Positions 35,881 through 44,893 of a stretch of DNA of 64,000 bases are shown one piece after another. Numbering within the stretch: the first letter of the stretch is position 1; each line of letters opens with the position of its first letter. The notes beneath the pieces are model-generated. The model made no database searches, was not told the origin of the DNA, and saw nothing but the letters and a program-made list of their open reading frames with translations. The stretch is from Candidatus Poribacteria bacterium (GTDB lineage: Bacteria; Poribacteria; WGA-4E; WGA-3G), in NCBI GenBank assembly GCA_003635195.1, contig PYIY01000145.1, forward strand, positions 1 to 64,000, written 5' to 3'. The position numbers and the translations under genes were made by a program.

Positions 35881-37146
35881 ATGAAATTACGTGATGCTAT
35901 CACAGCAGGTATTGCGCACCTTGCGCGAAATAAACTTCGTGCCGGTTTATCCATTCTCGGTATCTTCATCGGTATAGCGAGTGTGTTGTGCATGATCGCA
36001 ATCGGGGACGGCGCGAAATTGATCATCGCCCAAGACATCGAGAAACTTGGCGGTACAAACCAAGTCCAATTCTGGACACGTACCTCTATTTGGAAACACC
36101 GACGGTTCGTCCGGCGGACCACCGAACGATACACCCTTGAGGACGCTCGTGCGATTGAGGCAGAATGTCCCAACGTACTATTTGTATTGCCGAAACATGA
36201 AGGCTACGAGACCTTTGTTACCAGTCGGGATGGGCGGCAAGCACGCCCGCTTTTAGAGGGTGTCACTGCAGACTACGCTATCGGTATGCACTGGGATCTT
36301 CATACGGGTAGGTTCCTTTCCGAAGGCGACATTGAAGACGCAAAACAGGTTTGCGTCTTGGGTGCAGAAACGGCCACTGAACTCTTTGGAGATGCTTCCC
36401 CACTTGGACAAGAAGTCAAGATCCGGTATCATTGGCGGCAAGCACCGGTAAGACTACGGGTTGTAGGTGTGATGAAAACAAAGGGTCGTAGCCTTAATAT
36501 CTGGTATTGTTTAGATGATGCCATTTGTGTGCCGCTAACAACCTATCAACAACGGATTGCGGGAACTCGCTATGTTGAAGACTTGGTTGTCTTTTTTGAA
36601 AAAGGCACTGATATCGACGGTATCATTGATTCGGTTAAGCACGTCCTGCGTAAAAGACACCGCGGGAAAGATGACTTTATCGGGCTTTGGATACCGAAAC
36701 GGACAACGAAGCAGCTTGACCACATCGAAAGGGTGATAAAGATCACTTTAGGGAGTATTGCTGGGTTCTCACTGTTTGTGAGCGGTATCGGTATTATGAA
36801 TATATGCCTTGTTTCTGTAGGTGAAAAGACGCGCGAGATAGGCTTGCGAAAATCGGTCGGTGCGAAACAGATTCACATTTTCTATCAGTTTTTGACGGAA
36901 TCAATCTGTCTGTGTCTCTGCGGTGGTGTGCTTGGTATCGCAGGCGGTTGGGGTGCAGCGCAAGGCATGGCACGCCTCGCTGTGCGCATTGTACAGATTG
37001 TGCCGGAATGGCCCGTCGTCCTCTCATTGCCGTGGATACTAACTTCTGTCATCTTCTCAGTTTTCATGGGTATTAGTTTCGGGGTCTATCCAGCGATGCA
37101 GGCGGCACGACTTTCACCCATCGACGCGCTCCGCACCGAAAATTAA
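35881..37146 (+). CDS. MacB/FtsX-type ABC transporter permease
   Basis: The N-terminal RNKLRAGLSILGIFIGIASVLCMIAIGDG is the classic MacB permease start: one membrane helix followed by a large periplasmic MacB_PCD domain (~50-290). Three membrane helices follow in an FtsX domain (IGLRKSVGAKQIHIFYQFLTES). The family works with a separate LolD/MacB-type ATPase and a periplasmic adaptor, but neither is adjacent. ATG 35881 has no strong ribosome site. It may act in lipoprotein transport, peptide export or mechanotransmission; the substrate is unknown. Confidence 0.88.
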   Translation: MKLRDAITAGIAHLARNKLRAGLSILGIFIGIASVLCMIAIGDGAKLIIAQDIEKLGGTNQVQFWTRTSIWKHRRFVRRTTERYTLEDARAIEAECPNVLFVLPKHEGYETFVTSRDGRQARPLLEGVTADYAIGMHWDLHTGRFLSEGDIEDAKQVCVLGAETATELFGDASPLGQEVKIRYHWRQAPVRLRVVGVMKTKGRSLNIWYCLDDAICVPLTTYQQRIAGTRYVEDLVVFFEKGTDIDGIIDSVKHVLRKRHRGKDDFIGLWIPKRTTKQLDHIERVIKITLGSIAGFSLFVSGIGIMNICLVSVGEKTREIGLRKSVGAKQIHIFYQFLTESICLCLCGGVLGIAGGWGAAQGMARLAVRIVQIVPEWPVVLSLPWILTSVIFSVFMGISFGVYPAMQAARLSPIDALRTEN

Positions 37147-37216
37147 GTGAGGGTAGAGCATTATTTGCGGAGTTTCGTACCGTAAACTGTTAGTTTGCGT
37201 GCTGCGGTATGTTTGC

Positions 37217-37287
37217 TGTAGGAGCGACCTCTGGTCGTGACATACCCTGACAACTGACTGCTGATGGCTAATCGCTGATGGCTTGCG
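37217..37287. repeat. Small intergenic repeats between convergent genes
   Basis: The tract contains a GACCTCTGGTC hairpin (TAGGAGCGACCTCTGGTCGTGA) and a CTGATGGCTAATCGCTGATGGC tract related to 16339-16410 and 46221-46270. The two genes converge here (35881 plus, 37268 minus), so the hairpin could help end transcription. Confidence 0.45.
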
Positions 37288-39079
37288 TTTGACACAAATC
37301 GCAGGTGCCGCATTGGTAACCCTCATCAATAGATTCGCCGAAATAGTCTCGAATCACGCGCATCCGGCAAGTTGTCTCTAATGCATAAACAATCACTTGA
37401 TCAATCTGACTCTGTTTTCGACGGACATAGTCGCCGACCTCAATCTGCTCGTCTGTCAATGTACTGAGCATCTGGCTGTCTTCAAGCAGTTCAATAAGTA
37501 GTAAGTCTTCCTGTCCCCAATACTGAATATAACCGTCGCTTTGCAGCTCGGCGAGGTCCTCCATGATCGCCTTTGGGTTTTGCCCGACGGTTTCGCAGAG
37601 TTCCAAAACCGTTTTTACCCCGCTTCGCAATTGACGGAGGAGTTCCTGCCGCGCAGCATCTGTTGGCTCTGTTTCTTCGGTCCAGAGTCCGCGAAATCTC
37701 ACAGAGAGTTGAGATGGCACATTATACCACCGCTTTAAAAATCCGAGTTTTTCGAGATAACTGAGGCTAACGAGAACCTTTGTCAGATTGCCCCCGCTCA
37801 TCCATTCCAGTTCCTCATTAGAGATTGTGCGATAGGTACCAATACCGTCGAAATTTTCAATGACCTTTAAGAGTTTAAGCAGGAATTGTTTATCCGGTGC
37901 GCTTTCTCTGATAAACCATTCGTGCAATCCGCGGTCATCGTGGCAGAAAAGCAGAACACAACGTGCATCCTTTTCGTCTCTGCCTGCCCTGCCAATCTCT
38001 TGGCAGTATTCTTCAAGGGTGCCAGTGAGTGTCCAATGTACGATATATCGGATGTCCGGTTTGTCGATCCCCATACCGAACGCATTCGTAGCAACAACAA
38101 TGTCTAATCCGTTCTCGCTATTGTCGAAAAACGCTTCTTGCACACGCGTCCGTTCGTGGGATTCCAATCCAGCGTGATAGAAATCTGCTCGGAATCCACG
38201 TCTTTGGAGAAACTCAGCAATCTCTTCGGTTTCGCGCCGCCGTCCGGCATAGATAATCCCATTTTTCAGACGGGTGTGTGCGGATTCAGCGTTTGCAGTT
38301 GCCTGCTCTCTGAGAAACTTCTCAAGTTGTAGATACTTTTCATCGTCGTTTTCATTATGTTGAACGCTTAGTTTCAAATTGGGACGCTCAATTCCCTGTA
38401 TGAGGGTCCGAGGGGTCGGTATATTTAGCACACTGAAGATGTCGTCTTGGATTTCTGGTGGGGCTGTTGCTGTGAAAAGGGCGATAACACGCGGTTGGAG
38501 GACATCAATTGTATCTTTGAGCGATAGGTAGGCGGGACGGAAATCGCGTCCCCATTGCGAGATACAGTGTGCCTCATCTATAACGAATAGGGAGATAGGG
38601 AACGCATTTAGAATATCCAAAAACCGTCGGCTTCGAAGACGTTCTGGAGAAATATAGAGCAGCTTTGTCTCGTTCCGCCGCAGCCGGGACAATTCATTCT
38701 GATATTCCTCCCACGTGAGTGTGCTATTTATCAGCGAGACAGCACCGATGCCTTGTTGACGTAGCGCATCAACTTGGTCCTTCATCAATGAGATGAGCGG
38801 GGAGATAACGACTGTGATGCCATCAAGCATCAAGGCAGGGAGTTGATAACACAGCGATTTTCCATGACCTGTTGGAAATACAGCAAACACGTTTTCGCCA
38901 TCTAAAACCGCCTCAACAATCTCGCGTTGTCCCTTACGGAAGAATGTGTAACCGAAGTGAGTATCAAGGGATTCGAGAAGCGGATCTGTCGGTGGTTCAG
39001 AATCTTGTGCCGGTTCTACTGCATCCGTTGATTCCAGAATGGCATCTACCTTTTTAAGCAAATCCTGCAAATTTGGCAT
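37268..39079 (-). CDS. recQ: RecQ-family ATP-dependent DNA helicase
   Basis: 3'-5' superfamily-2 helicase. It has Walker A FPTGHGKSLCYQLPAL, the DEAH box FVIDEAHCISQWGRDFR (the RecQ-specific aromatic loop), helicase motif VI QEIGRAGRD, and an intact winged-helix region. The end carries a Cys-rich zinc site (YQCGTCDLCQ), which in typical RecQ lies before the winged helix; here two cysteines are close to the C-terminus, as in short RecQ variants. No HRDC domain follows. 603 aa. Probably in repair and recombination restart. Confidence 0.93.
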   Translation of the reverse strand: MPNLQDLLKKVDAILESTDAVEPAQDSEPPTDPLLESLDTHFGYTFFRKGQREIVEAVLDGENVFAVFPTGHGKSLCYQLPALMLDGITVVISPLISLMKDQVDALRQQGIGAVSLINSTLTWEEYQNELSRLRRNETKLLYISPERLRSRRFLDILNAFPISLFVIDEAHCISQWGRDFRPAYLSLKDTIDVLQPRVIALFTATAPPEIQDDIFSVLNIPTPRTLIQGIERPNLKLSVQHNENDDEKYLQLEKFLREQATANAESAHTRLKNGIIYAGRRRETEEIAEFLQRRGFRADFYHAGLESHERTRVQEAFFDNSENGLDIVVATNAFGMGIDKPDIRYIVHWTLTGTLEEYCQEIGRAGRDEKDARCVLLFCHDDRGLHEWFIRESAPDKQFLLKLLKVIENFDGIGTYRTISNEELEWMSGGNLTKVLVSLSYLEKLGFLKRWYNVPSQLSVRFRGLWTEETEPTDAARQELLRQLRSGVKTVLELCETVGQNPKAIMEDLAELQSDGYIQYWGQEDLLLIELLEDSQMLSTLTDEQIEVGDYVRRKQSQIDQVIVYALETTCRMRVIRDYFGESIDEGYQCGTCDLCQTQAISD

Positions 39080-39103
39080 ATTTTTACGGTGTACGATAAT
39101 CCG

Positions 39104-39877
39104 CTACGAAAAGAACCGGAAGCGGAGAATGTGAAAAATCGCGGCGATACCATCTTTCCAGCTGACAGTTTTTCCTTCATGATAGTCTCTGCCGTGATAA
39201 GAGATAGGGACTTCAACAATTTTACACTTCCGCTTGGCGAGTTTCGCTGTAATTTCCGGTTCAAAACCGAACCTGTCCGAGTAGAGCGAAATCTCCTTTA
39301 GAATCGATGTCCGTATGACCTTGTAGCAGGTTTCCATGTCAGTAAGTTTTGTGCCATTGACGATATTAGCGAGGGTTGTGAGAAATTGATTTGCGAGATA
39401 ACTCCGTAATAACCCTGACTGCTTACCCTTCATAAACCGAGAACCGTATACCACATCGGCTTCACCATTTAAGATAGGTTTCAGCAATTTGGGATAATCT
39501 TGCGGGTCATATTCGAGATCGGCATCCTGAATGAGGGTAATCTCGCCAGTAATATGTTGGAAACCGGTGCGGAGTGTCGCGCCTTTCCCCTTATTCACAT
39601 CGTGATAAAAGATCTTGACCGATATCTCGTCTGTGTTGCCTGCCTCCGCGTTCATCGGCATCTCGGTTATTTCGAGGTAGCTGCCTATTTCGCTTGAAAT
39701 ATCCTCAAAACTTTCGATCTGCTCTAAAATATCGCGCGTGCCGTCTGTTGAAAAATCGTCGACAAGAATCAATTCTTTCTTCATACCGATTTCAACACTG
39801 ACAACCTGTCGCAAAAGTTTTGTTAGGCTTGCGACCTCGTTGTAAATCGGAATCACAATGGATAGCGTAGGCTCCAT
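39104..39877 (-). CDS. Family 2 glycosyltransferase, dolichyl-phosphate mannosyltransferase-like
   Basis: A GT-A enzyme: SIVIPIYNEVASLTKLL at the start, LVDDFSTDGTRDIL, and the catalytic IQDADLEYDPQDYPKLL (DxD-like DADLEYDP). The C-terminal RFGFEPEITAKLAKRKCKIVEVPISYHGRDYHEGKTVSWKDG matches the DPM1/polyprenol-phosphate sugar transferase group. It probably charges a polyprenyl phosphate with mannose or another hexose for surface glycans. There are no membrane helices, so it works at the cytoplasmic face. It lies 24 bases after the recQ start, same strand. Confidence 0.9.
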   Translation of the reverse strand: MEPTLSIVIPIYNEVASLTKLLRQVVSVEIGMKKELILVDDFSTDGTRDILEQIESFEDISSEIGSYLEITEMPMNAEAGNTDEISVKIFYHDVNKGKGATLRTGFQHITGEITLIQDADLEYDPQDYPKLLKPILNGEADVVYGSRFMKGKQSGLLRSYLANQFLTTLANIVNGTKLTDMETCYKVIRTSILKEISLYSDRFGFEPEITAKLAKRKCKIVEVPISYHGRDYHEGKTVSWKDGIAAIFHILRFRFFS

Positions 39878-40071
39878 CTGGATGCCCCCATGTTTGTTCC
39901 CACCGCTTTAGCGTAGGATATGATATAGTCAAAGCGAAGTTGAACACAATCAATTTCTTCTATCTAAATGATAACCAATCTTTTTGTTAAAAGCAAGTTT
40001 AAAAACAGCGGACTTCCTTTTCACCTTCCGATAAGCACATGTTGCAAGCGCGCTACGTCTATGGCCCCAAT

Positions 40072-40689
40072 TCATGCCCCCTGAATAGAGAAGTCGGTTG
40101 TTGCCTTGAAAACTGAATTCACAGCACCAAATAGAATAGGCAAATTAGCCAAAGTAAAATTTGTTCTGTTTCGTATAAAAGTATCACCGACAAGCCGTCC
40201 AAATTCCCACAACGTTCCATCCGTAACAATACCATATACCGGAAAAGCGGGGTCATTATTTATTTTCTGTGCAGCGACCAACTCAGCCAAACATTGCCCC
40301 CAGCCTTGCTCAAAATCGTTTTTCTTCGCTTCAACCAAGATTATCAAGGGCGTTCCGACAATGAGTTTGCCCAATTCAGATTTTGTAGAAATGAGGTAAT
40401 CCGGTGTTCCGCTCAGTGTCTCATCATAGACTATAGTTTCCTTGATCCAGAGGGCGTAGTGATCAGCGTACCCTTTATAGACCTCTCTTAAAACCGGAAA
40501 GATAACGGCTTCACACCGTGCTGCCTCCGAGCCGAAAATATTGATGTGTTGCCTCGTAAATTCAAATTCTTGGAGAAATTGCTCTGAAGGGTTTAAGGGA
40601 TCCTCGACGCAGAAAAAGTCGTTTTCCGAGTATCTGATTCCGAATCTTTTTTGAACTTCAGGAATCGTCTTGAAATCGCTAAATGCCAT
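40072..40689 (-). CDS. PD-(D/E)XK-like nuclease-fold protein, copy 1
   Basis: 205 aa. The core reads SGTPDYLISTK, then TPLIILVEAKKNDFEQGWGQCLAEL, that is D ... ExK separated by about 20 residues, the restriction-endonuclease fold pattern. The following YGIVTDGTLWEFGRL continues the fold as in many unnamed bacterial and cyanobacterial nuclease-like proteins. Its nearest relative in the window is 42296-42895, on the other side of the sulfatase gene; most residues of the two align without gaps. Role unknown. Confidence 0.75.
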   Translation of the reverse strand: MAFSDFKTIPEVQKRFGIRYSENDFFCVEDPLNPSEQFLQEFEFTRQHINIFGSEAARCEAVIFPVLREVYKGYADHYALWIKETIVYDETLSGTPDYLISTKSELGKLIVGTPLIILVEAKKNDFEQGWGQCLAELVAAQKINNDPAFPVYGIVTDGTLWEFGRLVGDTFIRNRTNFTLANLPILFGAVNSVFKATTDFSIQGA

Positions 40690-40755
40690 CAGTTCTACCT
40701 CCCATCAGCGAGTTTGGAATTAACACAGCCTCGGAATCAGTTGAATATAGTATCT

Positions 40756-42270
40756 CTACGCATACGACAATCGCGCAACCCGTTTCTCCAAAGGCTCCAT
40801 TGTCTCAAGAATAGCACGCATAAGGGAAGTCTTATCGTCAGCATACGCAGCATTATCCCACAAATTTTCCCGCTCACCCGGATCCTTTTCCAGATCATAG
40901 AGTTCACCGTAGGCGTGCCCACAATACCATGTTAACTTCCGCGTATCGGTTACAATCGTTTTGAGCCGCAAGCCGCGCGGATCGTCTACACACTCGACCA
41001 ACACTGAATCTCGGATGGATGCTGTCTCGCCGGTAAGCATCGGCATCGCGTCTACACCATCTGTATCTGATGGGATCGGCAAACCGACCGCAGATAACAC
41101 CGTCGGTACAATATCAGCGTGGCTAAACAGGGCGTGTGTCCGTTGTCCAGCCGGGATAACCGCAGGAAACCGTATCAATGTCGGCACACGGACAAGTTGC
41201 TCGTAATGGAACGGTCCCTTCATCCAGAGACCGTGATCACCGAGCAGTTCACCGTGATCCGTCGTAAAGAGCACTAACGTGTTTTCTGCCAGTCCAGACG
41301 CATCCAGACACTCCAGAATCCGACGCATCTGCTGATCAATAATCTTCACCATATTGTAGTAATATGCCCTACCGAGCCGTGCATCCGCTTCCGAAACCTT
41401 ACGGTAGTCGGCACCGCCTCCCTGTCCTGCGATCGCGTACGTTCCGCGTATCTCCGACTGTTCAAGCTGCCCATATCGCGCCTCTAAAAAATGTGGCGGT
41501 TTATCGTCTAATTCGCCTTCAACAAAATCGGGAAGCGGAACCTGCGTTGGATCAACGCGCGGCCCAAATTCAGTCGGGACGCAGTGCGGATGGTGTGGGT
41601 CTTGGAATCCGACTGCTAATAGGAACGGTTGCGTAGTATTGTGGCTCGACAAGAAATCTACCGTCCGATCGGCTGTCCAGACGCTATTGTGGTATTTCAG
41701 CGGTATATCCCAGTCATAAGCCTCACCACCGAACCCCCTCTCACTGAGACGTGTCGCTTTACTGTAACTCTCAAACGCTTCTTCAGAGACCTGCAAACGG
41801 ACCCATTCGCCGTAATGTCCAGCGATTCCGTAAGTCGCGTGTCCAAGTGCCAATTCGACGGTTTCAAATCCGTAGTAGGGACCTTGGAAATCAGGATAGC
41901 GTGCTGTGTTGCCACGCGCTTCGATGGACTGTTCTGCGGCGGCACCAAAAGGTTGGAAGTGTGCTTTGCCGATATAGTGCGTGCGATACCCAACCTCACC
42001 AAGCCGGTGTGATAGCATGGTTTCATCTTCGGGGACGTTCATACCGACATTCCACGCCCCGTGGCGACTCACATATCGTCCTGAGAAGATTGAGGCGCGG
42101 GCAGGGGTACACACAGGGTTGGTGCAATATGCCCGTTCAAAACAGACACCTTCAGATGCGAACTTATCCAGATGCGGCGTATCCGTGAACGTTGATCCGT
42201 AGCAGCTGAGGCTATCTGTCCGCTGCTGATCGGTTGTGATAATTAGTATATTTGGACGTTGTGTGTTCAT
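40756..42270 (-). CDS. Formylglycine-dependent sulfatase
   Basis: A type I sulfatase. ILIITTDQQRTDSLSCYG holds the first metal ligands. CTPAR at residues 54-58 is the C-x-P-x-R motif whose Cys is turned into formylglycine, and SIFSGRY follows. FTTDHGELLGDHGLWMKG carries the second metal and catalytic residues. ATG 42270 (504 aa) is chosen because homology starts there, although the frame opens at 42336. There is no clear signal peptide, so it is probably cytoplasmic or non-classically placed. Such enzymes act on sulfated polysaccharides in marine bacteria. It is flanked by two paralogous nuclease-like genes. Confidence 0.93.
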   Translation of the reverse strand: MNTQRPNILIITTDQQRTDSLSCYGSTFTDTPHLDKFASEGVCFERAYCTNPVCTPARASIFSGRYVSRHGAWNVGMNVPEDETMLSHRLGEVGYRTHYIGKAHFQPFGAAAEQSIEARGNTARYPDFQGPYYGFETVELALGHATYGIAGHYGEWVRLQVSEEAFESYSKATRLSERGFGGEAYDWDIPLKYHNSVWTADRTVDFLSSHNTTQPFLLAVGFQDPHHPHCVPTEFGPRVDPTQVPLPDFVEGELDDKPPHFLEARYGQLEQSEIRGTYAIAGQGGGADYRKVSEADARLGRAYYYNMVKIIDQQMRRILECLDASGLAENTLVLFTTDHGELLGDHGLWMKGPFHYEQLVRVPTLIRFPAVIPAGQRTHALFSHADIVPTVLSAVGLPIPSDTDGVDAMPMLTGETASIRDSVLVECVDDPRGLRLKTIVTDTRKLTWYCGHAYGELYDLEKDPGERENLWDNAAYADDKTSLMRAILETMEPLEKRVARLSYA

Positions 42271-42295
42271 AGGTATTCTCTTGGTATTGACAAGC

Positions 42296-42895
42296 TTAAT
42301 TTTCTTGGGCTGCTTTGAAAACAGAATCCACAGCACCGAATAAAATAGGCAAATTTGCTAAAGTAAAGCTGGTTCTGTTTCGCGTAAAAATGTCGTCGAC
42401 AAGTCGTCCAAATTGCCACAATGTTCCATCAGTTACAATACCATACACCGGAAAATCAGGATTGTCATTCATTTTTTGCGCTGCAATTAACTCTGCCAGA
42501 CATTGTCCCCATCCCTGTTCAAAGTCATTCTTCTTCGCCTCAACCATCATTATCAAGGGGGTCCCAACAACAGTAATGCCCAATTCAGACTTTGTGGCAA
42601 CAAGATAATCTGGCGTGCCATTCAAAATCTCATCGTAGGTAATGGATTTCTTTACCCAAAGTCCATAGTTTTCAGCATAATCTTTGTATACCTCTCTTAA
42701 AATTGGAAATATAATAACTTCACATCTTGATCCCTCCGATGAAAAAAAATCAAAATGTTGCTGACTAAATTCAAGTTCTTTCAGAAATTGTTCTGAAGGG
42801 GCTCTCGCCTCAACGCCGAAAAAATCATTATACGAGTATTTGATGTTAAATTTTTCTTGAACATCAGCAATTGTTTTGAAATCACTAAATGCCAT
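42296..42895 (-). CDS. PD-(D/E)XK-like nuclease-fold protein, copy 2
   Basis: 199 aa, parallel to 40072-40689: same start (MAFSDFKTI), the same NGTPDYLVATK and TPLIMMVEAKKNDFEQGWGQC core, and the same ending (LANLPILFGAVDSVFKA). The catalytic-pattern residues (D in GTPDY, E and K in VEAKK) are kept in both copies. The ribosome site is GGAGGTAGTACTC before ATG 42895. The pair probably arose by duplication, with the sulfatase gene enclosed between them. Confidence 0.75.
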   Translation of the reverse strand: MAFSDFKTIADVQEKFNIKYSYNDFFGVEARAPSEQFLKELEFSQQHFDFFSSEGSRCEVIIFPILREVYKDYAENYGLWVKKSITYDEILNGTPDYLVATKSELGITVVGTPLIMMVEAKKNDFEQGWGQCLAELIAAQKMNDNPDFPVYGIVTDGTLWQFGRLVDDIFTRNRTSFTLANLPILFGAVDSVFKAAQEN

Positions 42896-42944
42896 GAGTA
42901 CTACCTCCTACAATTCAATTTCTTAAACTTGAGCGAATTATAGA

Positions 42945-43766
42945 TTATGTACAAAAGGGTTTCAGATAAGTATAGCTCTGATCCGCTGCGTCCTCCGGCT
43001 CCATAATCTCACGAAACGCTTGATGCACGGTTACATAGCCGTTGTAACCGATCGCTTCCAGCCCTTCAAATACCTGCAGAAAATCAATACCCCTTTCATC
43101 TTGTAGACGGATTGGATCGTGTGGCACTACACCTTGAATCCACGTTAGAAGGTGGGTCTTGCCTTCTGGTCGGCGGATATGGTTCTGGAGATAGACGTTG
43201 AAAAGATACGGTGAAAACCGATTGAGCGTCTCAACACCGTAATTCTGTGCACAGAGGTCGAGGTTGGCGGGTTCGTAGATAATTCCGAAATTCTTTCTGC
43301 CGACGCGTTTCAGTACATCGACCGATCCGTCTACCGTTTCAAACAGGCTCTGTGTATGCGACTGATGCGCGAGACGGATGCCGCGCTCCGCAGCTTCATC
43401 GGAGGCGCGTTGTGCCCAAGGGATGTCCGCTTCAACCTTCATCGCGATGCGGATGAGGTCTGCCCCAAGCAGTTCCGTTAGATCGAGGTAAGGCGTAATA
43501 TTACGGAGTCCGTCCGGTCCCTGCTCATTGTTGAGTGGGACCGGGAAATCGCCGGTGACCATAGAGACTTTCAGGTTCAGCGATTCCGCCTGTTTACGCG
43601 CTGCGGTAATCTGCTCTAAAGGCGAATGGATACCGACTTGCGACGCACGCATGCAGACCGCTTCGTAGCCAAGCCCTGCAGCAAGTTCAGTCAGTTGTGT
43701 GAAGGTATGTGTGGCATCTCTTTTAGATGCTGTTTCCGCGACGCGTACCGAGAGCGAGAGTTTCAT
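42945..43766 (-). CDS. Sugar phosphate isomerase/epimerase-like TIM barrel
   Basis: A xylose-isomerase-like (AP endonuclease 2-type) barrel: GYEAVCMRASQVG, LGADLIRIAMKVE, IRLAHQSHTQSLFETVDG, NFGIIYEPANLDLCAQNYG, then YNGYVTVHQ. Metal-binding His and Glu residues of the family (H in LAHQSH, E in IIYEPANL) are visible. Substrate unknown; Poribacteria-like genomes have many such genes for sugar or myo-inositol breakdown. ATG 43766. The neighbouring sulfatase and prenyltransferase do not point to one pathway. Confidence 0.85.
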   Translation of the reverse strand: MKLSLSVRVAETASKRDATHTFTQLTELAAGLGYEAVCMRASQVGIHSPLEQITAARKQAESLNLKVSMVTGDFPVPLNNEQGPDGLRNITPYLDLTELLGADLIRIAMKVEADIPWAQRASDEAAERGIRLAHQSHTQSLFETVDGSVDVLKRVGRKNFGIIYEPANLDLCAQNYGVETLNRFSPYLFNVYLQNHIRRPEGKTHLLTWIQGVVPHDPIRLQDERGIDFLQVFEGLEAIGYNGYVTVHQAFREIMEPEDAADQSYTYLKPFCT

Positions 43767-43895
43767 ATTTTAATTTTACCTTGCGGAGAAACAACGGACA
43801 TTTGAACTTTAACGTGCGTTCTCAAATCCGTCCTTCACTTCGTTACGGACTATGGGTTTTGGGATTATCTTAAGAGACATCCATTCCTCTGAAAA

Positions 43896-44747
43896 CTATA
43901 ACAGTAAAATATCGGCAATTGAGAGCACCATCAGGACAAGGCTAATCATGCCGTTCAGTGTAAAGAAGGCGAGGTTGACACGGGATAGGTCTGTCGGTTT
44001 GACAATAGCATGTTCGTAGATAAAAATTAGGACGACAATGCCGACACCGATGTAATAGAACAGTCCCAATTCGACAAGGCGTGGGATACTGAGAAGGAGT
44101 AACACGGCAATAATATGCAACGTAGACGAGAGCCATAACGCCCACCGGATCCCTATTTTCGCGGGAACGGAGTGTAACCCGTGTTTTCTATCGAAGTTGA
44201 CATCTTGACACGCATAGATGATGTCAAACCCGGCTGTCCAGAGCAGCACAACGAGACACAAGACTATCGGTGGCAACGCGAAGCTTCCTTTGATGGCAAT
44301 CCACGCCCCGACAGGCGAGATGGAGAGCGCGAGTCCAAGCCAGAAGTGAGAGAATGCGGTAAAACGTTTGGTATAGGAATAACCCATAACCACAGCAAGT
44401 GCGACGGGTGATAAGGCAAAGGCAAGTGGGTTCAACCGCCACGCCGCAAAAACCAACAATCCTGCGGAAACAGTGGTGAAACTCCACACCGCGCCCTTTG
44501 TAATTAAACCCGCAGGAATTGCACGCATGGCAGTGCGCGGGTTTTTACTGTCAATCTCGGCATCAGCAAGCCGATTGAACGCCATAGCACAGCTCCGCGC
44601 CCCTACCATTGCAACAAGAATCCAACCAAGTTTTGGCAGCGGCGGAAATCCGTCCGATGCGATAAAAGCACTCATCACTGCAAACGGAAGTGCGAAGACA
44701 GTATGTTCAAATTTGATCATCTCAAGGATAATCTTAAGTTTCCGCAT
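43896..44747 (-). CDS. UbiA-family prenyltransferase (UbiA/MqnP-like)
   Basis: Around eight membrane segments. The first prenyl-diphosphate site is NRLADAEIDSKNPRTAMR (NRxxDxxxD) and the second YACQDVNFDRKHG (D-x-x-x-D). KFEHTVFALPFA at the start is typical of 4-hydroxybenzoate polyprenyltransferases, including those assigned to menaquinone (futalosine) routes. It joins a polyprenyl chain to an aromatic acid in the inner membrane. 283 aa. No other quinone genes are near, so UbiA against MqnP cannot be settled here. Confidence 0.9.
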   Translation of the reverse strand: MRKLKIILEMIKFEHTVFALPFAVMSAFIASDGFPPLPKLGWILVAMVGARSCAMAFNRLADAEIDSKNPRTAMRAIPAGLITKGAVWSFTTVSAGLLVFAAWRLNPLAFALSPVALAVVMGYSYTKRFTAFSHFWLGLALSISPVGAWIAIKGSFALPPIVLCLVVLLWTAGFDIIYACQDVNFDRKHGLHSVPAKIGIRWALWLSSTLHIIAVLLLLSIPRLVELGLFYYIGVGIVVLIFIYEHAIVKPTDLSRVNLAFFTLNGMISLVLMVLSIADILLL

Positions 44748-44893
44748 CTTTTAACTATTGGCCTTCCGCGCCTGTTTCGTCCGTTGTCCGAAACAGGGTT
44801 TCCGCTAAAGTTATACTGGATTGGTCCCATAAAATTTTTTCTGTCTCAAGGATAAGAAACAAATCAGTCAACCTTGACTGCAAGATGGTATTT

